Source of the DNA: Cristatella mucedo
Taxonomy: Eukaryota > Bryozoa > Phylactolaemata > Cristatellidae
NCBI GenBank assembly: GCA_009760855.2
Contig: WPIO01000018.1
Coordinates: forward strand, 2,700,001-2,722,500
Direction of reading: 5' to 3'
DNA length: 22,500 nucleotides
Shown piece after piece: positions 1 to 11,150 of the stretch (within the stretch, counting starts at the first letter, position 1; the number at the start of each line of letters is the position of its first letter). The notes beneath the pieces were generated by a model, which saw only the letters and a program-made list of their open reading frames with translations, was not told the DNA's origin and searched no databases. Position numbers and translations under genes: made by a program.

Positions 1-224
1 GATAATCATGGACGCCTTGCCGAAGAAGCAAAACACCGCGGCGTCCAGCCGGCTTTGCACGAAGGCAAGTAATGAGAAGACATTCTGTAAATCCGTACGT
101 TACCACAAGCATCAGCACAGACTGGCAATAGACAGTCAATCTTCGTTAGTGGCATGCATTTACTCTTGTTTCTGGCTCGTTCATTCGTGCGTTCGCGTGC
201 CTTTCTTGGGTGCGTGTTCGCGCG
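1..224. other. unassigned flank
   Basis: No gene or recognisable repeat is visible before the GT array. Reading frames that cross this segment stay open mainly because they run into the dinucleotide repeat, so they are not taken as coding. Confidence 0.5.
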
Positions 225-233
225 CGTGTGTGT

Positions 234-326
<93 letters not shown>
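225..326. repeat. (GT)n microsatellite
   Basis: An almost pure GT/TG array of about 100 bp, with one GGG interruption near its left end. A short GA-rich stretch follows at about 331-352. The several overlapping frames that read as poly-Thr-His or poly-Val-Cys here are translations of the repeat. Confidence 0.97.
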
Positions 327-328
<2 letters not shown>

Positions 329-352
329 CGTGAGGGAGAGAGAGGGAGAGAG

Positions 353-1415
353 CTGACAAGCGAACGTTCGTGCCTGCGTTGGTAAAACTGAATTACTGAG
401 CTCCACTTTCTGGGTCTTTTTCGGAAGCTCGAGGCTCCGTGTAAATGAGCACGACAGCTTGAGGGAGCTGCAGTACCGATCAATTCTTTGTACACTGATA
501 ACCGCTGAGCTTTAAACTCTACATAAGCTGGCCAATACAGCAGACGACGATTCCTAACGATCAAGTCAATGACGCGAAGCGAGTAACACCAGGAGAATGG
601 GAAAGAGAGAAATTAGGTTAGATTGCAGCGATCGAGAACCAGCCAGAACTCTGGTTCTTAGTTGCTTAGCGTCCTTTCGTGCTCGTGCGCGAGTAAAGCC
701 AGAAGTAACGCGGTGCACTAGGGGCTAAAGGAAGTGAGAGAGTTTTGAGGGCGAGGCAGTGAACTCAAAACGGTCAGAAGGAATGCTGACTTGTAAAACG
801 ATAATCAAAAGTTCACCCGGTCAGTCTACTGCGACTATCTGTGAGTATCAGCGGTAACAGGTGTCTAGACAAAATCGAAAGAATGAGGGGATGTACACGA
901 TCGTAAAACAATCGATGCGGACCTTTGGCCCACCAGAGGCTCTGGCGCTTACGCTCGTGCCGCTCACGTTTGAAATACGCGGCACAAAGGGCGCAGTTAC
1001 GAAAATTTAGCACATTTTCATCAATCGCCCGAGTGAGTTGCGAAAACAGAGTCGTGAGACATTTGAGGGGCTCGCTCATTCAGTGACCGCGCGGGACAAC
1101 CAATACGGGCAGTGAGTACACGTTCGCTATTCCCTACTGGCAGTTAAAGATGGTGCCCTAAGTCCTGCTCGTGCTCTTGAGCACTCCTGAGTCGACGATT
1201 GTACCCGCGAGCAGGCGAAAGGCGGACGAATGGGAGCACATGAAAGGCCCAACGGTTCGCTGGGTCCGCTTGTCCGGCCCCCTAAGTGGGCGATCCCACG
1301 CGATTATGCGGCTGATACAGTTCGGCATGTTCTTGCCAGCACGAGATGGCGGTGCGCAAAAATGGTGGGTCAGCAAGATGTGTCGAAATTTGCAGCGCTA
1401 ACCCGAATGCGATGA
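353..1415. other. unassigned stretch
   Basis: About 1 kb of mixed-composition sequence. I see no conserved motif, no repeat shared with the rest of the window and no convincing exon. The open frames are all under 90 codons and match no family I recognise. Confidence 0.5.
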
Positions 1416-3148
<1,733 letters not shown>

Positions 3149-3298
3149 CCGGTTTGGCCCAGCGGTTAAGGTGCTCGCCCCGACCAAGGCCTGGCCGAGG
3201 TCGTAGGCTCGAGCCCCGTAGCACATGTGAAGCGCCTGAATAGAGATTAAGTTCATTTAGGGCGCTATAAAAAGAAATTGTATTTATTTTTATATTCA
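3149..3298 (+). mobile_element. tRNA-derived SINE S2
   Basis: Best-preserved S-family head. The A box region is TGGCCCAGCGGTTAAGG at 3155-3171 and the B-box-like AGGCTCGAGCCC lies at about 3205-3216. The body GTGAAGCGCCTGAATAGAG is followed by ATTAAGTTC, then GGGCGCTATAAAAAG, and the copy ends in a T/A-rich tail. It has no ORF. It lies about 240 bp upstream of LINE-A copy A, on the same strand. Confidence 0.87.
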
Positions 3299-3539
3299 AA
3301 CGGTCGACGAGACTTGAAGAGGACGGCGAGAGGCGCTCTCGGGCTACAGAGACGGAACGCAATTGGCCTCTTGGTAGCAGTTGTTGTTGTCGTGCAACGA
3401 CCACTAACGCAGCTCGTGGAGATAGATTTGGGTGTCGATTGGGTTCACAACATACTCAACACACTAGTGACCCAGTCAAAAATAATATAACAAAGTGACG
3501 CAGATACAAATTGAAATGTAGCTGCCCTCAGTAGGTAGG
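3299..3539. other. short unassigned spacer
   Basis: Between SINE S2 and LINE-A copy A. No recognisable feature. Confidence 0.4.
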
Positions 3540-4078
3540 CCATTGACAGCACCCATGGCTGTCCCGACCGAAGGCACGGCATCATAACCCACAAGGCCCG
3601 CCACGGCTTGGCTCCTCCTAGCTAAAGCTAGCTCCTAACTAGCTCAACTGCTGCACCAGTTTCAGTCTCTTCGTGCCCTCAGGTCCTGTATGGACAATAA
3701 ATTTGCTGCTCTATTCCTCCGCTTAAAGATCTTTGGCGACTGGAGCTTTTGCTCAGCAGGTCCTAGACTGTGGAACTCGCTTTCACAGTTCTCTAGCAAA
3801 CAACTACTCTCCTGCTGCCGACTATGGCTCATCCTTTTCAGCTCATCCTTTTCATCCTGAGCTGCTCTTGATATTCTACTCTCTACCTTAACTGCTCTCC
3901 TGACTCTGCTACGCTTCTCACTTTCTCTCTGTTGCGTGAGACGAAGTCTGCTGGCTACCGAATGCGTACCGAAAGCCGCTTAGGCTGTGAGTGCGCTATA
4001 CAAAACTCTCCTGCGTAACACCCACATGGTCTTTATGACTTTGTGGAGTTACTCACGGAGATACATGACGTTACAATA
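3540..4078 (+). mobile_element. LINE-A copy A, 5'-truncated L2/CR1-like
   Basis: This copy keeps the last part of the RT ORF plus the 3' UTR. Coding traces are HKARHGLAP (from 3590) and FGDWSFCSAGPRLWNSLS (3732-3785). The second matches the conserved C-terminal signature of L2/CR1-type LINE proteins (G-D-x-A-F-x-x-A-x-P-x-x-W-N-S-L-P). Stops and frameshifts break the frame. The 3' part, from the Tyr-Arg codons near 3955 to GTGGAGTTACTCACGGAGATACATGA, read in pieces, repeats almost exactly in copies B, C and D. It ends in a short A/T-rich tail. Fixed and inactive. Confidence 0.85.
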
Positions 4079-4554
4079 ACACTTGGTCGACAGATCTAAA
4101 TGTCTACGGTCTACGGTCTACGGTCGGTCGCTACTCGCTACTCTCGACCTTCTCAGAGCAGACTTCATCAGCGTGCTACAATTCAATAGTGCGATCAAAT
4201 CCCGTGCCTGCAAAGCTGTGCGTCCGTCCGCAGCGGGGCATCTCTGTATGCACATGTCCGCCGATGCCGTCGGTCAGAACTTGGTCACAAGAGAGGCAGT
4301 TTTGTACGAGGTCAAAAGTCCTCTGGGGTCCTTGCCGCAGCATTGCCATTTGGTAGAACTCTGCTGTTCACTCTTTCTCTTTCAACCTTTTTGGATTCTT
4401 GACGCAGTCTGCTATCGTTTATCGTTTCGTTCACCGGAAGCAGCCATTACGAGAAGCTCTACATTCCGTTCACTTCTCTCTCCGGGTTTCCCATTTCCTC
4501 GTCAGCTGATTCTATCTCTCTTCTCCACCTCCTTCCTTGGCTCTGACCGTCACG
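4079..4554. other. unassigned stretch
   Basis: Holds three tandem copies of TCTACGG at 4103-4123. A 283-codon plus-strand frame begins here (4083-4934), but its middle is a translated CT repeat (poly-Ser-Leu) and it matches no domain. I do not accept it as a gene. Confidence 0.45.
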
Positions 4555-4627
4555 CTCTCTCGCGCTCTCTCTCTCTCTCTCTATCTCTATCTCTATCTCT
4601 CTCTCTATCTCTCTACATCTATCTCTT
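4555..4627. repeat. (CT)n with CTAT interruptions
   Basis: A pyrimidine-rich imperfect microsatellite of CTCT and CTAT units, continuing as a degenerate CT-rich tract to about 4660. Confidence 0.9.
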
Positions 4628-4660
4628 TTCTCCCCTCTCCACCTTTTCCTCTTTATCTCG

Positions 4661-5274
4661 ATTTATTTCTCACGAACGCCGCCGCCTTAACTTCCTCTCG
4701 CTCCTTTCTCTGCTCTTGTGGGCGGTGCCTCGTGAGCAAAGTATTGCGGCATTTTACGAGCGTAGTACGACCATCGAGTATAGCCTTGAATGTATGCAAA
4801 TAAGCATGTCACCCGTAGGACGGAGTCGAAGTTGGCACCGCTCTCTTCTTGAAACCGGCAGTGTTGCAGCGACCCACATTGCGCGATCGAATCGTGGAAA
4901 CAAGAGTTCAAATGGTAACCCTCCCTTAAGGTAAACGGGACAGGGCTGTTCAGCTGCTGTGGCAGATCAAAAGCTTCTACCGCAGGGTTCCTCGAAATTT
5001 GCATTTCTGCAGCTCGAGTCGCGGCTTCCGGCTGAAATCGCGAGCCCGCAGTATTAGTCACCGCAGCCACAGAGCCGTGCCGCTTGGGCGTTTGATCTCA
5101 AGCCTTCAAAGCACCGTGCTGCCGGCGCGTTTGCTGCGGCGGCGGCGGCTGCTGGTGACTCACCTGAGCTGATGCTGGGTCGCGATTCGTAGAAAATCGG
5201 AAAGCAGCCGTCAGCCAACACGCAAGTAAGCACATACGCAGACCCTCATACGTACACGCTCTCTCACACGTACG

Positions 5275-5275
<1 letters not shown>
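4661..5275. other. unassigned stretch
   Basis: No repeat shared with the rest of the window and no recognisable coding region. A minus-strand frame of 127 codons (4687-5070) resembles nothing I know. Confidence 0.4.

Positions 5276-5369
<94 letters not shown>
5276..5369. repeat. compound (CT)n-(CA)n microsatellite
   Basis: About 40 bp of CT passes straight into about 55 bp of CA. Short degenerate CA-rich islands continue to about 5420. Confidence 0.97.
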
Positions 5370-5371
<2 letters not shown>

Positions 5372-5420
5372 TCGCAGGTACGAACACTTACTCATGCACA
5401 GGCACGCACACTTACACACA

Positions 5421-6169
5421 TGCGTTCTTACAAACTCGCAAGCGCCCGTAGACTTAAGTGGGCCATCCACGAAAACACCACAATGTGTATATATGACGGC
5501 ATAGCCAGGATTTAGCCAAGGAGGATGTGAGGCCTAGACTCTGCCAAAGGCGTCTTTCATAAGAAGGCAAAAAGGACGTGTCCGGCTGCAGAGCCTCCAG
5601 ACACACACGCGCTTTCAAATTCAACCAGGGTCTATGCGTACGAATGCATTACCGGGACATCGGAGGACCTATCCGCTGTAAGCACTGAAGGCGACCCACA
5701 CCCCCTGCCTCCTCCCCAGTTTGGGCCGACCCGAAGGTGCAGGCAGGTGGCTGGCTAGCCTCGTGACGCTAGCCTCAATCCACCGCCCCCCCGACAGAAT
5801 GTCGGCTTAAGCACACCATCTCCAAGACACACAACCTCTCTCAAATTCATAGCGGGCCGACAACCTTGGCGATCGGGCAGCATTCTTCCGACCCGTGGGT
5901 ACCAGCGCACCGTCGCTATTCCTAGAGAAATTATAGCGCATCGCGGTTGGAGCAGAATACGCCTACGCTCCCCCCCCGCACATCCGGTGGCTACATGTGC
6001 AGGCTCGACAGCCGCTCCCTGCGCATGAGCGGACTATGGCATCCCGCAGCACGTCGAGCGACACCTCGGGGACGTCGTGACACTCGTGCGACAGTGATAG
6101 GAGTCAACCGACGCGTCGGCGGAGTCCCAAATAAGGCGGGCTCCTAGCGACTGTAATGCACCGCCTCGA
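5421..6169. other. unassigned stretch, possibly old repeat DNA
   Basis: Mixed sequence with C-runs and small duplications (GCTAGCCTC twice near 5755-5775) and a short inverted repeat, CCGACA-GAA-TGTCGG, near 5792. The segment GGCATAGCCAGGATTTAGCC near 5500 looks like the edge of an interspersed element, but I cannot name it. Confidence 0.35.
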
Positions 6170-6647
6170 GAAACTCGAGCTAAGTAAAAAAAAAGAAGGC
6201 AAAGTGGGAGAGTCGTTTTCTACGACGGCACTCAAAAGTCCAAAGGGCTTACGGCGTGCCTTCGGTAGCCTTTGATAGCCTTCGGTAGCCGACGTCACTT
6301 CCTTCTTTTCGCGCACCGAAGAGAGAATGAGAAGCGCAGCTGCAGCTGAGCGCAAGAGGGCCGCGGGGCGGTCGAGGAAGTGACGTAGCTTGGTAGTAGC
6401 AGCTCGGGGCGACTGGAAAAGGATGCGCCGCGTCTCGGCAGCGCGAGAGCAGTTGGCGTTGCGTGAGAAGTGCCTGCGCCTGCGATGCGCGGGCATAGAT
6501 AGTCCCGCCGCCGCCGCAGCAGCGAGGACGCGCCGCGAACGCTGCCCACTGTGACGTCACTGCCTCCGCACGCTTCCAAGCCGAAGCCAGTCGCGCGGGA
6601 GATGTGCAGGCAGATCTCGAAAAGAGCTCCATACGAATTCTCGCGGC

Positions 6648-6672
6648 GCCGCCGCCGCCGCCGCCGCTGCCG
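6648..6672. repeat. (GCC)n triplet run
   Basis: About eight near-perfect GCC/CCG triplets inside the CpG-rich block. Confidence 0.85.
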
Positions 6673-6833
6673 CAGCGGGTCCCGCCTCCACGCTCGACGC
6701 TGGCTTACGCGCCGCCGGCGGTGCGCCTCGCACCACGCCGCGCCCCGTTAAGCGGAAAGCGAATCCGCAGCGGCCGCTGCCGGTAGCTGGCCCTGAGGCC
6801 GCCGGGCAGGCCAACCCGCGGCGCGCCCGCCAT

Positions 6834-6872
6834 CGTCGCGTCGCTGGGCGCGGCGCGCCCAGCGACGCGACG
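6834..6872. repeat. perfect 18-bp inverted repeat, 3-nt loop
   Basis: The left arm CGTCGCGTCGCTGGGCGC (6834-6851) is the exact reverse complement of 6855-6872, separated by GGC. The stem is almost all G-C. It may be a cruciform-prone palindrome or a small foldback duplication. It lacks the downstream T-run that would suggest an intrinsic terminator. Confidence 0.93.
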
Positions 6873-7110
6873 CTGGCGCGCCCGTTCTTCGCTATGGCGA
6901 CCGCGCGCCACGCCCCGGCCCCCTTCCTCGGGGGGGGGGCAGCTGCCCAATTTCTAGTCGAGCGACCGCGCGACTGAAATAGCCGAGCTGGCCGCTGCGT
7001 GACCGGCAAAAACCAGCGGCGGAACCTCGCGCGGCCGCCGACGGGCCGCGGCAGGCGGCGGCCTCGCGTTGCTGGGGGTCGCGGGAGGGTCAATATTGGA
7101 ACGCAAGTCG

Positions 7111-7520
7111 TACGCGATGCACTGATCGGTGGTTTGTTAACGTTGCTACCAGTTTACGTCCGGGTAAGGCACATTTTGCCTGATCACCTTTTTTTTATAT
7201 AAAGCTTTACTTTCAGGTGGAAATCGTCAAAATTTCACATCCCATTTCTATCATGTTTGACGTTTGAAAGGAATCCTAAAAAAATATTCTCTTGTAGATC
7301 TGCGTAGTATTTTCTCGACAGTTACCCACCCTTTCGGGTGGAGAAGTTAAACGGTGACCTTCTAAATCAGCTAAATTATGAGTCATTCTCATTATTCGCC
7401 GTCCCCGGATTACAAAGGCACAGATGTACAGATGATGCGATGATAATCTTTGACCGAGGCAGCATAATAGCAGACGCCATATAATGGGCAGTCAGCTGTG
7501 CTTCCAGAGTTGGAATTGGC
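7111..7520. other. unassigned stretch
   Basis: An AT-richer stretch between the CpG-rich block and the 30-bp tandem repeat. It holds a donor-like CGG|GTAAGG at 7161 and an acceptor-like TTTACTTTCAG ending at 7216, only 53 bp apart. No coding support on either side. Confidence 0.35.
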
Positions 7521-7640
7521 ATTTGAGCTGGTTTGATCTTCACGATCACCGTTTGAGCTGGTTTGATCTTCACGATCACCGTTTGAGCTGGTTTGATCTT
7601 CACGATCACCATTTGAGCTGGTTCGATCATCCTTTGATCT
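7521..7640. repeat. 30-bp tandem repeat, about 3.5 copies
   Basis: Units start at 7521, 7551, 7581 and 7611. Each is TTTGAGCTGG followed by TTTGATCTTCACGATCACC, with nearly identical first, second and third copies; the fourth is degenerate (TTCGATCATCC) and fades out. The unit is a multiple of three, so frames stay open on both strands and repeat a 10-residue period (LSWFDLHDHR on plus, TSSNGDREDQ on minus). No flanking coding evidence makes either a gene. Confidence 0.93.
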
Positions 7641-7984
7641 GGCTAATGAGTGGTTGGCGAATGTCACGACCAGTGTTGAACGCTTGTGACCTTATTTTGC
7701 TTGTCAAATAGACTAGTCTACCTGATGGATATGGACTTCATGTCTTACCATATGGCCGCTCTTCGTTGCTTTTGCGTTCTGCTATTGTCAGCTATTCCTG
7801 CATTGGTGCATTAGCGCCGCTGCTCGTACGAGTCGTAGCAGCCGCTTCTCAGGCTCAGAGCTGGTTCCGGTACGCCGAGCTGTCGTTGCATTTTAGCTGA
7901 GACGAGCGGCGCCGTCACTAGTTCTGCGTACAGAGGCCTAGCTCTGTTCGAGCGCGGAGGTCGTCTGTGACAGCGAGCGAGCGC

Positions 7985-8800
7985 AATACGTTTTGTGCGG
8001 TGGTCAAGTCTCATCCAGCAGACCGGTCGCATGAGAAGTCGCACATTCGGGCTCTTTCTCGCTGCTTTGCTGTTCCCCTTTTATACTATGAACTTCTGGG
8101 AAAAGTGATTCGGGCGCGCAGGATTTGCTATCACTTCCGGCGCTGACGATACTCGGTTGTGTTTGTAGTTGAAACGGTCGAAATCTGCGGCAGCGACGGA
8201 TGCAGAATGTTTGCCTTGCAGACATTCAATTCTGGATGTCCATAAACGTCGTTTTACTAAACGATGATAAAACCGAACTGCTATTCGTAGTACACCCTAA
8301 GCGTGCTGCTGGACTGTGAGACTTTGCTCGTCTAATAGGTCGCGCTGTCGCGCGACCGACCGTCACCGCATGCTCGGAGTTCTGGTCTCATTTTCAACAG
8401 TTATCTAAATTTTGATAGTTTATAAGACTGCCGCCACAGCTAGCCATCGCGTCGGATCCCTGTCTTAGATTAGAGACTGTCTGCTTGCAAGAAATTAAAC
8501 CAGCCAAGGGTAATTGCAATTCGACTTTGGCTGGACCACCAAAAAAGAGCTATTAGGACACTGCAACCGGCGATGAATAAGGCTGCAAGGTTAGCTAACA
8601 AATCCCACGTGGTGGTTCAGTCATGAACCACCTTCGCTGAAAGGGCTTCGGTGGCTTCCGGTTGATCAACGGATCGAGAGTGAAGTCTTACGCTGACCTA
8701 CAAGGCCTGCCAAGGCTTGGCTCCTGCATACGTAGCTGAACTCTGCAACGACATCTACTCTCCAACTGCCGACTATGGCACATCTTTTTCAGCGGTCCTG
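7985..8800 (+). pseudogene. reverse transcriptase remnant of LINE-A (copy B)
   Basis: In life this domain copies LINE RNA into DNA at a nicked target site. Visible blocks in order are: a WF-x-SYL-like stretch near 8000-8030; a degenerate PQGSxLGPLLF-like block (GLFLAALLFPFYT, about 8055-8095); IRARRICYHF, then the catalytic Ala-Asp-Asp codons at 8142-8150, reached after a one-base frame change; VCLADIQFWM (8209-8238); LLNDDKTELLFV (8254-8289); LQPAMNKAARL (8561-8593); RWLPVDQRI (8649-8675); and LTYKACQGLAPAYVAEL (8693-8743). This is the motif order of L2/CR1-type RT proteins. An in-frame TAG just after the ADD block and several frame changes make it a pseudogene. The first catalytic aromatic (Tyr/Phe before ADD) is lost. 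Confidence 0.85.
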
Positions 8801-9010
8801 AACTGCTACTTCTATGCTACTCACTACCTCAACTGCTCTCCTAACTCTGCTATGCTTCCCCCTTTCTCTTTGTTGCGTGAGACGAAGTCTGTTGGCTACC
8901 GAATGCGTACCGAAAGCCGCTTAGGCTGTGAGTGCGCTATACAAAACTCTCCTGCGTAACACCCACGTGGTCTTTATGACTTTGTGGAGTTACTGACGGA
9001 GATACATCAA
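7985..9010 (+). mobile_element. LINE-A copy B, decayed L2/CR1-like with RT
   Basis: The longest LINE remnant here. From left to right it holds RT domain traces, the C-terminal segment of the ORF and the family 3' UTR. The 3' part (from about 8755) matches copies A and C closely, including the piece GTGCGCTATACAAAACTC and the end GTGGAGTTACTGACGGAG ATACAT. Compared with copy A, it lacks about 150 bp carrying the GD-AF/WNSL signature. Both flanks of that gap read GAACTC in the relevant copies, suggesting a microhomology deletion. The left limit is uncertain, since similarity fades before 7985. Confidence 0.85.
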
Positions 9011-9460
9011 TCTTAGTCACATCGTGCCGTCAGGTTTTCTGTGGACAATAAATTAGCTGTTCTATTCCTACGCATCCTACAGATCCTTGGCGACTGAGAC
9101 AAAAAACCAAACTCTCCATTCCACAATCTTACAAAAAATATCTATTCTTCTGCTGCCGACTGCGGCACATCCTGAGTGGCCGTCCCCGGCTGCTATCTTC
9201 ATGCAACTTACCTCAACTGCCCTACTGACTCAGCTATACTTCTCACATTTTCTTCGTTCCGTGAGACGACGTCTGATGGCTACCGCACGCGTTCTGAAAG
9301 CCTCTTAGGCTTTGATTTCACAGCTAAGAAAACTCTCTTGAGTACGAACAGCTTAGTCGTTTCTACTCTGTAGACTTGCAGATGGAGATCCATTACCTTT
9401 CTTTTGGTTTTGTAGAGTTACTGGCGGAGATACATTACATTTTATTACGTTACAATTCCG
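9011..9460 (+). mobile_element. LINE-A copy C, 5'-truncated
   Basis: Starts at CATCGTGCC..TGGACAATAAATTAGCTG, which aligns with about 3667-3710 of copy A. It keeps a damaged trace of the GD..NSL coding end and then the family 3' UTR. Its end reads GGAGATACATTACATTTTATTACG, read in pieces, giving a longer ATTAC-like tail than copy B. It abuts the end of copy B directly. Either two truncated insertions landed back to back or one landed in the other's tail. Confidence 0.82.
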
Positions 9461-9606
9461 TGCTGGTTCAGGCCAGTGGTTAAGACCAAGGTCAAGGTGA
9501 ATGCAGTGGAGACCGAGGTTCGTGGGCTCGAGCCGTGGCGGTACATGTGAAGCGCCTGAATAGATTTCAAGTTCTCTTACGGCACTATACACATATTATA
9601 TATCTT
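9460..9606 (+). mobile_element. tRNA-derived SINE S3
   Basis: Head TTCAGGCCAGTGGTTAAG, B-box-like GTGGGCTCGAGCC, body GTGAAGCGCCTGAATAGA, 3' end CGGCACTATACACAT and a TATATA tail. It carries an extra piece in the head (AAGGTGAATGCAGTGGAG) that S1, S2, S4 and S5 lack but S6 has. It sits immediately after the tail of LINE-A copy C. Confidence 0.85.
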
Positions 9607-9960
9607 ACAATACATTACTACGGCTGTCATCGCCACTTGCAGTGGGCATCTCTACACCATTGTACGAAGTTCACTCAGTCAATGAAGGCCGTAGATAACT
9701 AGATATGTCAAGCAGGCAACGCAGTTGTCTTTAGGCGTTCATTCATCAGCTAAACCGAGCAGCAGACAAAGAAGGCAAAATATCCGTCTTCTAGCAGTGA
9801 CCAAAGCCGGAAGCGAGTGACGGACTTTGTTATGCATAATGCGAACTCAATGCCCGATCCCAAAACTATTTCAATTTAGTGCGATGAACGGCATGACGAC
9901 TGGAAGCCGAAATGGTGAGTGGGAGCGGTGCGAGAGTTCGCAGGACGAGCTAGTTATATA
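9607..9960. other. unassigned stretch
   Basis: No repeat or coding feature recognised. A donor-like AATG|GTGAGTG near 9913 stands alone. Confidence 0.4.
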
Positions 9961-10020
9961 TAGCAGGAGGAGCTAACTACACATAGCAGGAGGAGCTAAC
10001 TACTCATAGCAGGAGGAGCA
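9961..10020. repeat. 23-bp minisatellite, about 2.6 copies
   Basis: Units TAGCAGGAGGAGCTAACTAC plus three bases start at 9961, 9984 and 10007. A degenerate flank (GAGCTAGTTATATA) precedes them. Confidence 0.88.
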
Positions 10021-10461
10021 AGGAAGGGCTGGTCTGAAGAAGCTTGCAGTCAACGGGGATAAGCGGCAAATATGCGTCGTCGGAATTCTGTCGTTCTTGA
10101 GAGACTGTCTAGGTGAAGTCAGGAACCGCGTAGCTTAGGGCTACGCACCCAAAAACAAATCGCCCAGTTACTGCAGTGGATGACCTTCGTGTTCTGCATT
10201 GTCAACTGCTGCGTGCCAAGCTAGAATGTTGTGCCCTTACACTACGCTTCAAGAAGTCGGACTGCTGCCTGGCTAACTTTGGCGAAGCTCCAACGTCACT
10301 CCAACGCTTCTTCCCAAGCCACTATTGGATCTAAACGTGAAAAGACATATCTCAATGGGCATTTTGCATACCCAAGTTATGCGTTAGAGCGTGCACCGTG
10401 TCCTGCACCCACTAACGAGCCAATGAGTGGCAGCACGATACGCGTACGCTTGTACCTACAT

Positions 10462-10464
<3 letters not shown>
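10021..10464. other. unassigned stretch
   Basis: A 101-codon plus-strand frame ends inside the CA/AT array downstream. Its unique part has no recognisable motif. Confidence 0.4.
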
Positions 10465-10559
<95 letters not shown>

Positions 10560-10564
10560 TAGAG
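10465..10564. repeat. compound (CA)n-(AT)n-(AG)n microsatellite
   Basis: About 46 bp of CA with one G interruption, then about 24 bp of AT, then about 28 bp of AG. Both junctions are clean, each motif sharing a base with the next. Confidence 0.97.
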
Positions 10565-11150
10565 TGGTACAGGGTGAATGTGACGGGCGGCAATTGTATG
10601 GCTGCACGTTTGCATTCAAATCATGTTGGGATACACCAGTCTCAATGAAGCGGAAGATCTAGTTTGAATGGATTGAGATTAGGCAGGCAACTGTCTTATT
10701 TATATACAGTTTGACATTGCTTTTGACTTGAAAGTAAGCTCCAGTAGTTCAGAGGATAAATGGACGTTGGAATTCCACTTTCTTAAACTCTTATGCAAAT
10801 TGTTTGACCTATTCAAATTCAACATGCTACGGGTGGAAAGCGGTCCAATCAATAAAAAAAATTTGGGACATTTAAAACAGGTAATTACTAAATATGAGTG
10901 TGCACGTTTACAGACTTTCCCACGTGAAAACGCTCACGGTAAAGTATCGATACTGAGACTCGAGCTTATAGACCCGGTAAAATTGCCCCAAATTACGTCT
11001 GTCGCTGTTCTGACGATTAAAACGTTAGTTTCCAAGTACTAAATAAGCCTCTTTAGGGATAATGTCCTTTCCTGACAGCAGCATTTGCATCTCCAGTGGG
11101 CAGAGAGTCGCAGCATGACAGGCTCATTTTTTAGCTAGGACCAACCTCTA
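10565..11150. other. AT-richer unassigned stretch with weak ORF
   Basis: Holds a plus-strand open frame of about 104 codons (10728-11042) that begins at TTG rather than ATG. Its residue mix is more protein-like than the repeat-driven frames (KWTLEFHFLKLL, then RLELIDPVKL), but I recognise no family. There is no supporting splice or start context. It could be an eroded mobile-element ORF or chance. Confidence 0.2.

Larger units (their letters stand above)
6170..7110. promoter_or_regulatory. CpG-rich block with CRE palindrome, possible promoter
   Basis: Very GC- and CpG-rich. It holds a perfect cAMP-response-element palindrome (TGACGTCA at 6552-6559) and related half-site sequences near 6291 (GACGTCAC) and 6379 (GTGACGTA). 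Triple 10-bp units (TTCGGTAGCC, TTTGATAGCC, TTCGGTAGCC) lie at 6261-6290. These are typical of CpG-island promoters, but no downstream gene is identified. The overlapping open frames in the block (up to 178 codons on minus) are Arg/Ala/Pro-rich and probably reflect base composition. Confidence 0.25.

Noticed and set aside
4083-4934. 283-codon plus-strand open frame
   Set aside because: Its middle is a translated CT microsatellite, the start follows a LINE tail directly, and no domain is visible.
6552-6559. Whether TGACGTCA at 15740-15750 is also a regulatory CRE
   Set aside because: That second site lies inside the LINE-B coding remnant, where the bases encode part of the RT C-terminus, so it is not counted as regulatory evidence.
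7164-7216. Possible 53-bp intron with GTAAGG donor and TTTCAG acceptor
   Set aside because: Both sites fit the consensus, but the flanking peptide is unrecognised and short, and such pairs arise often by chance.
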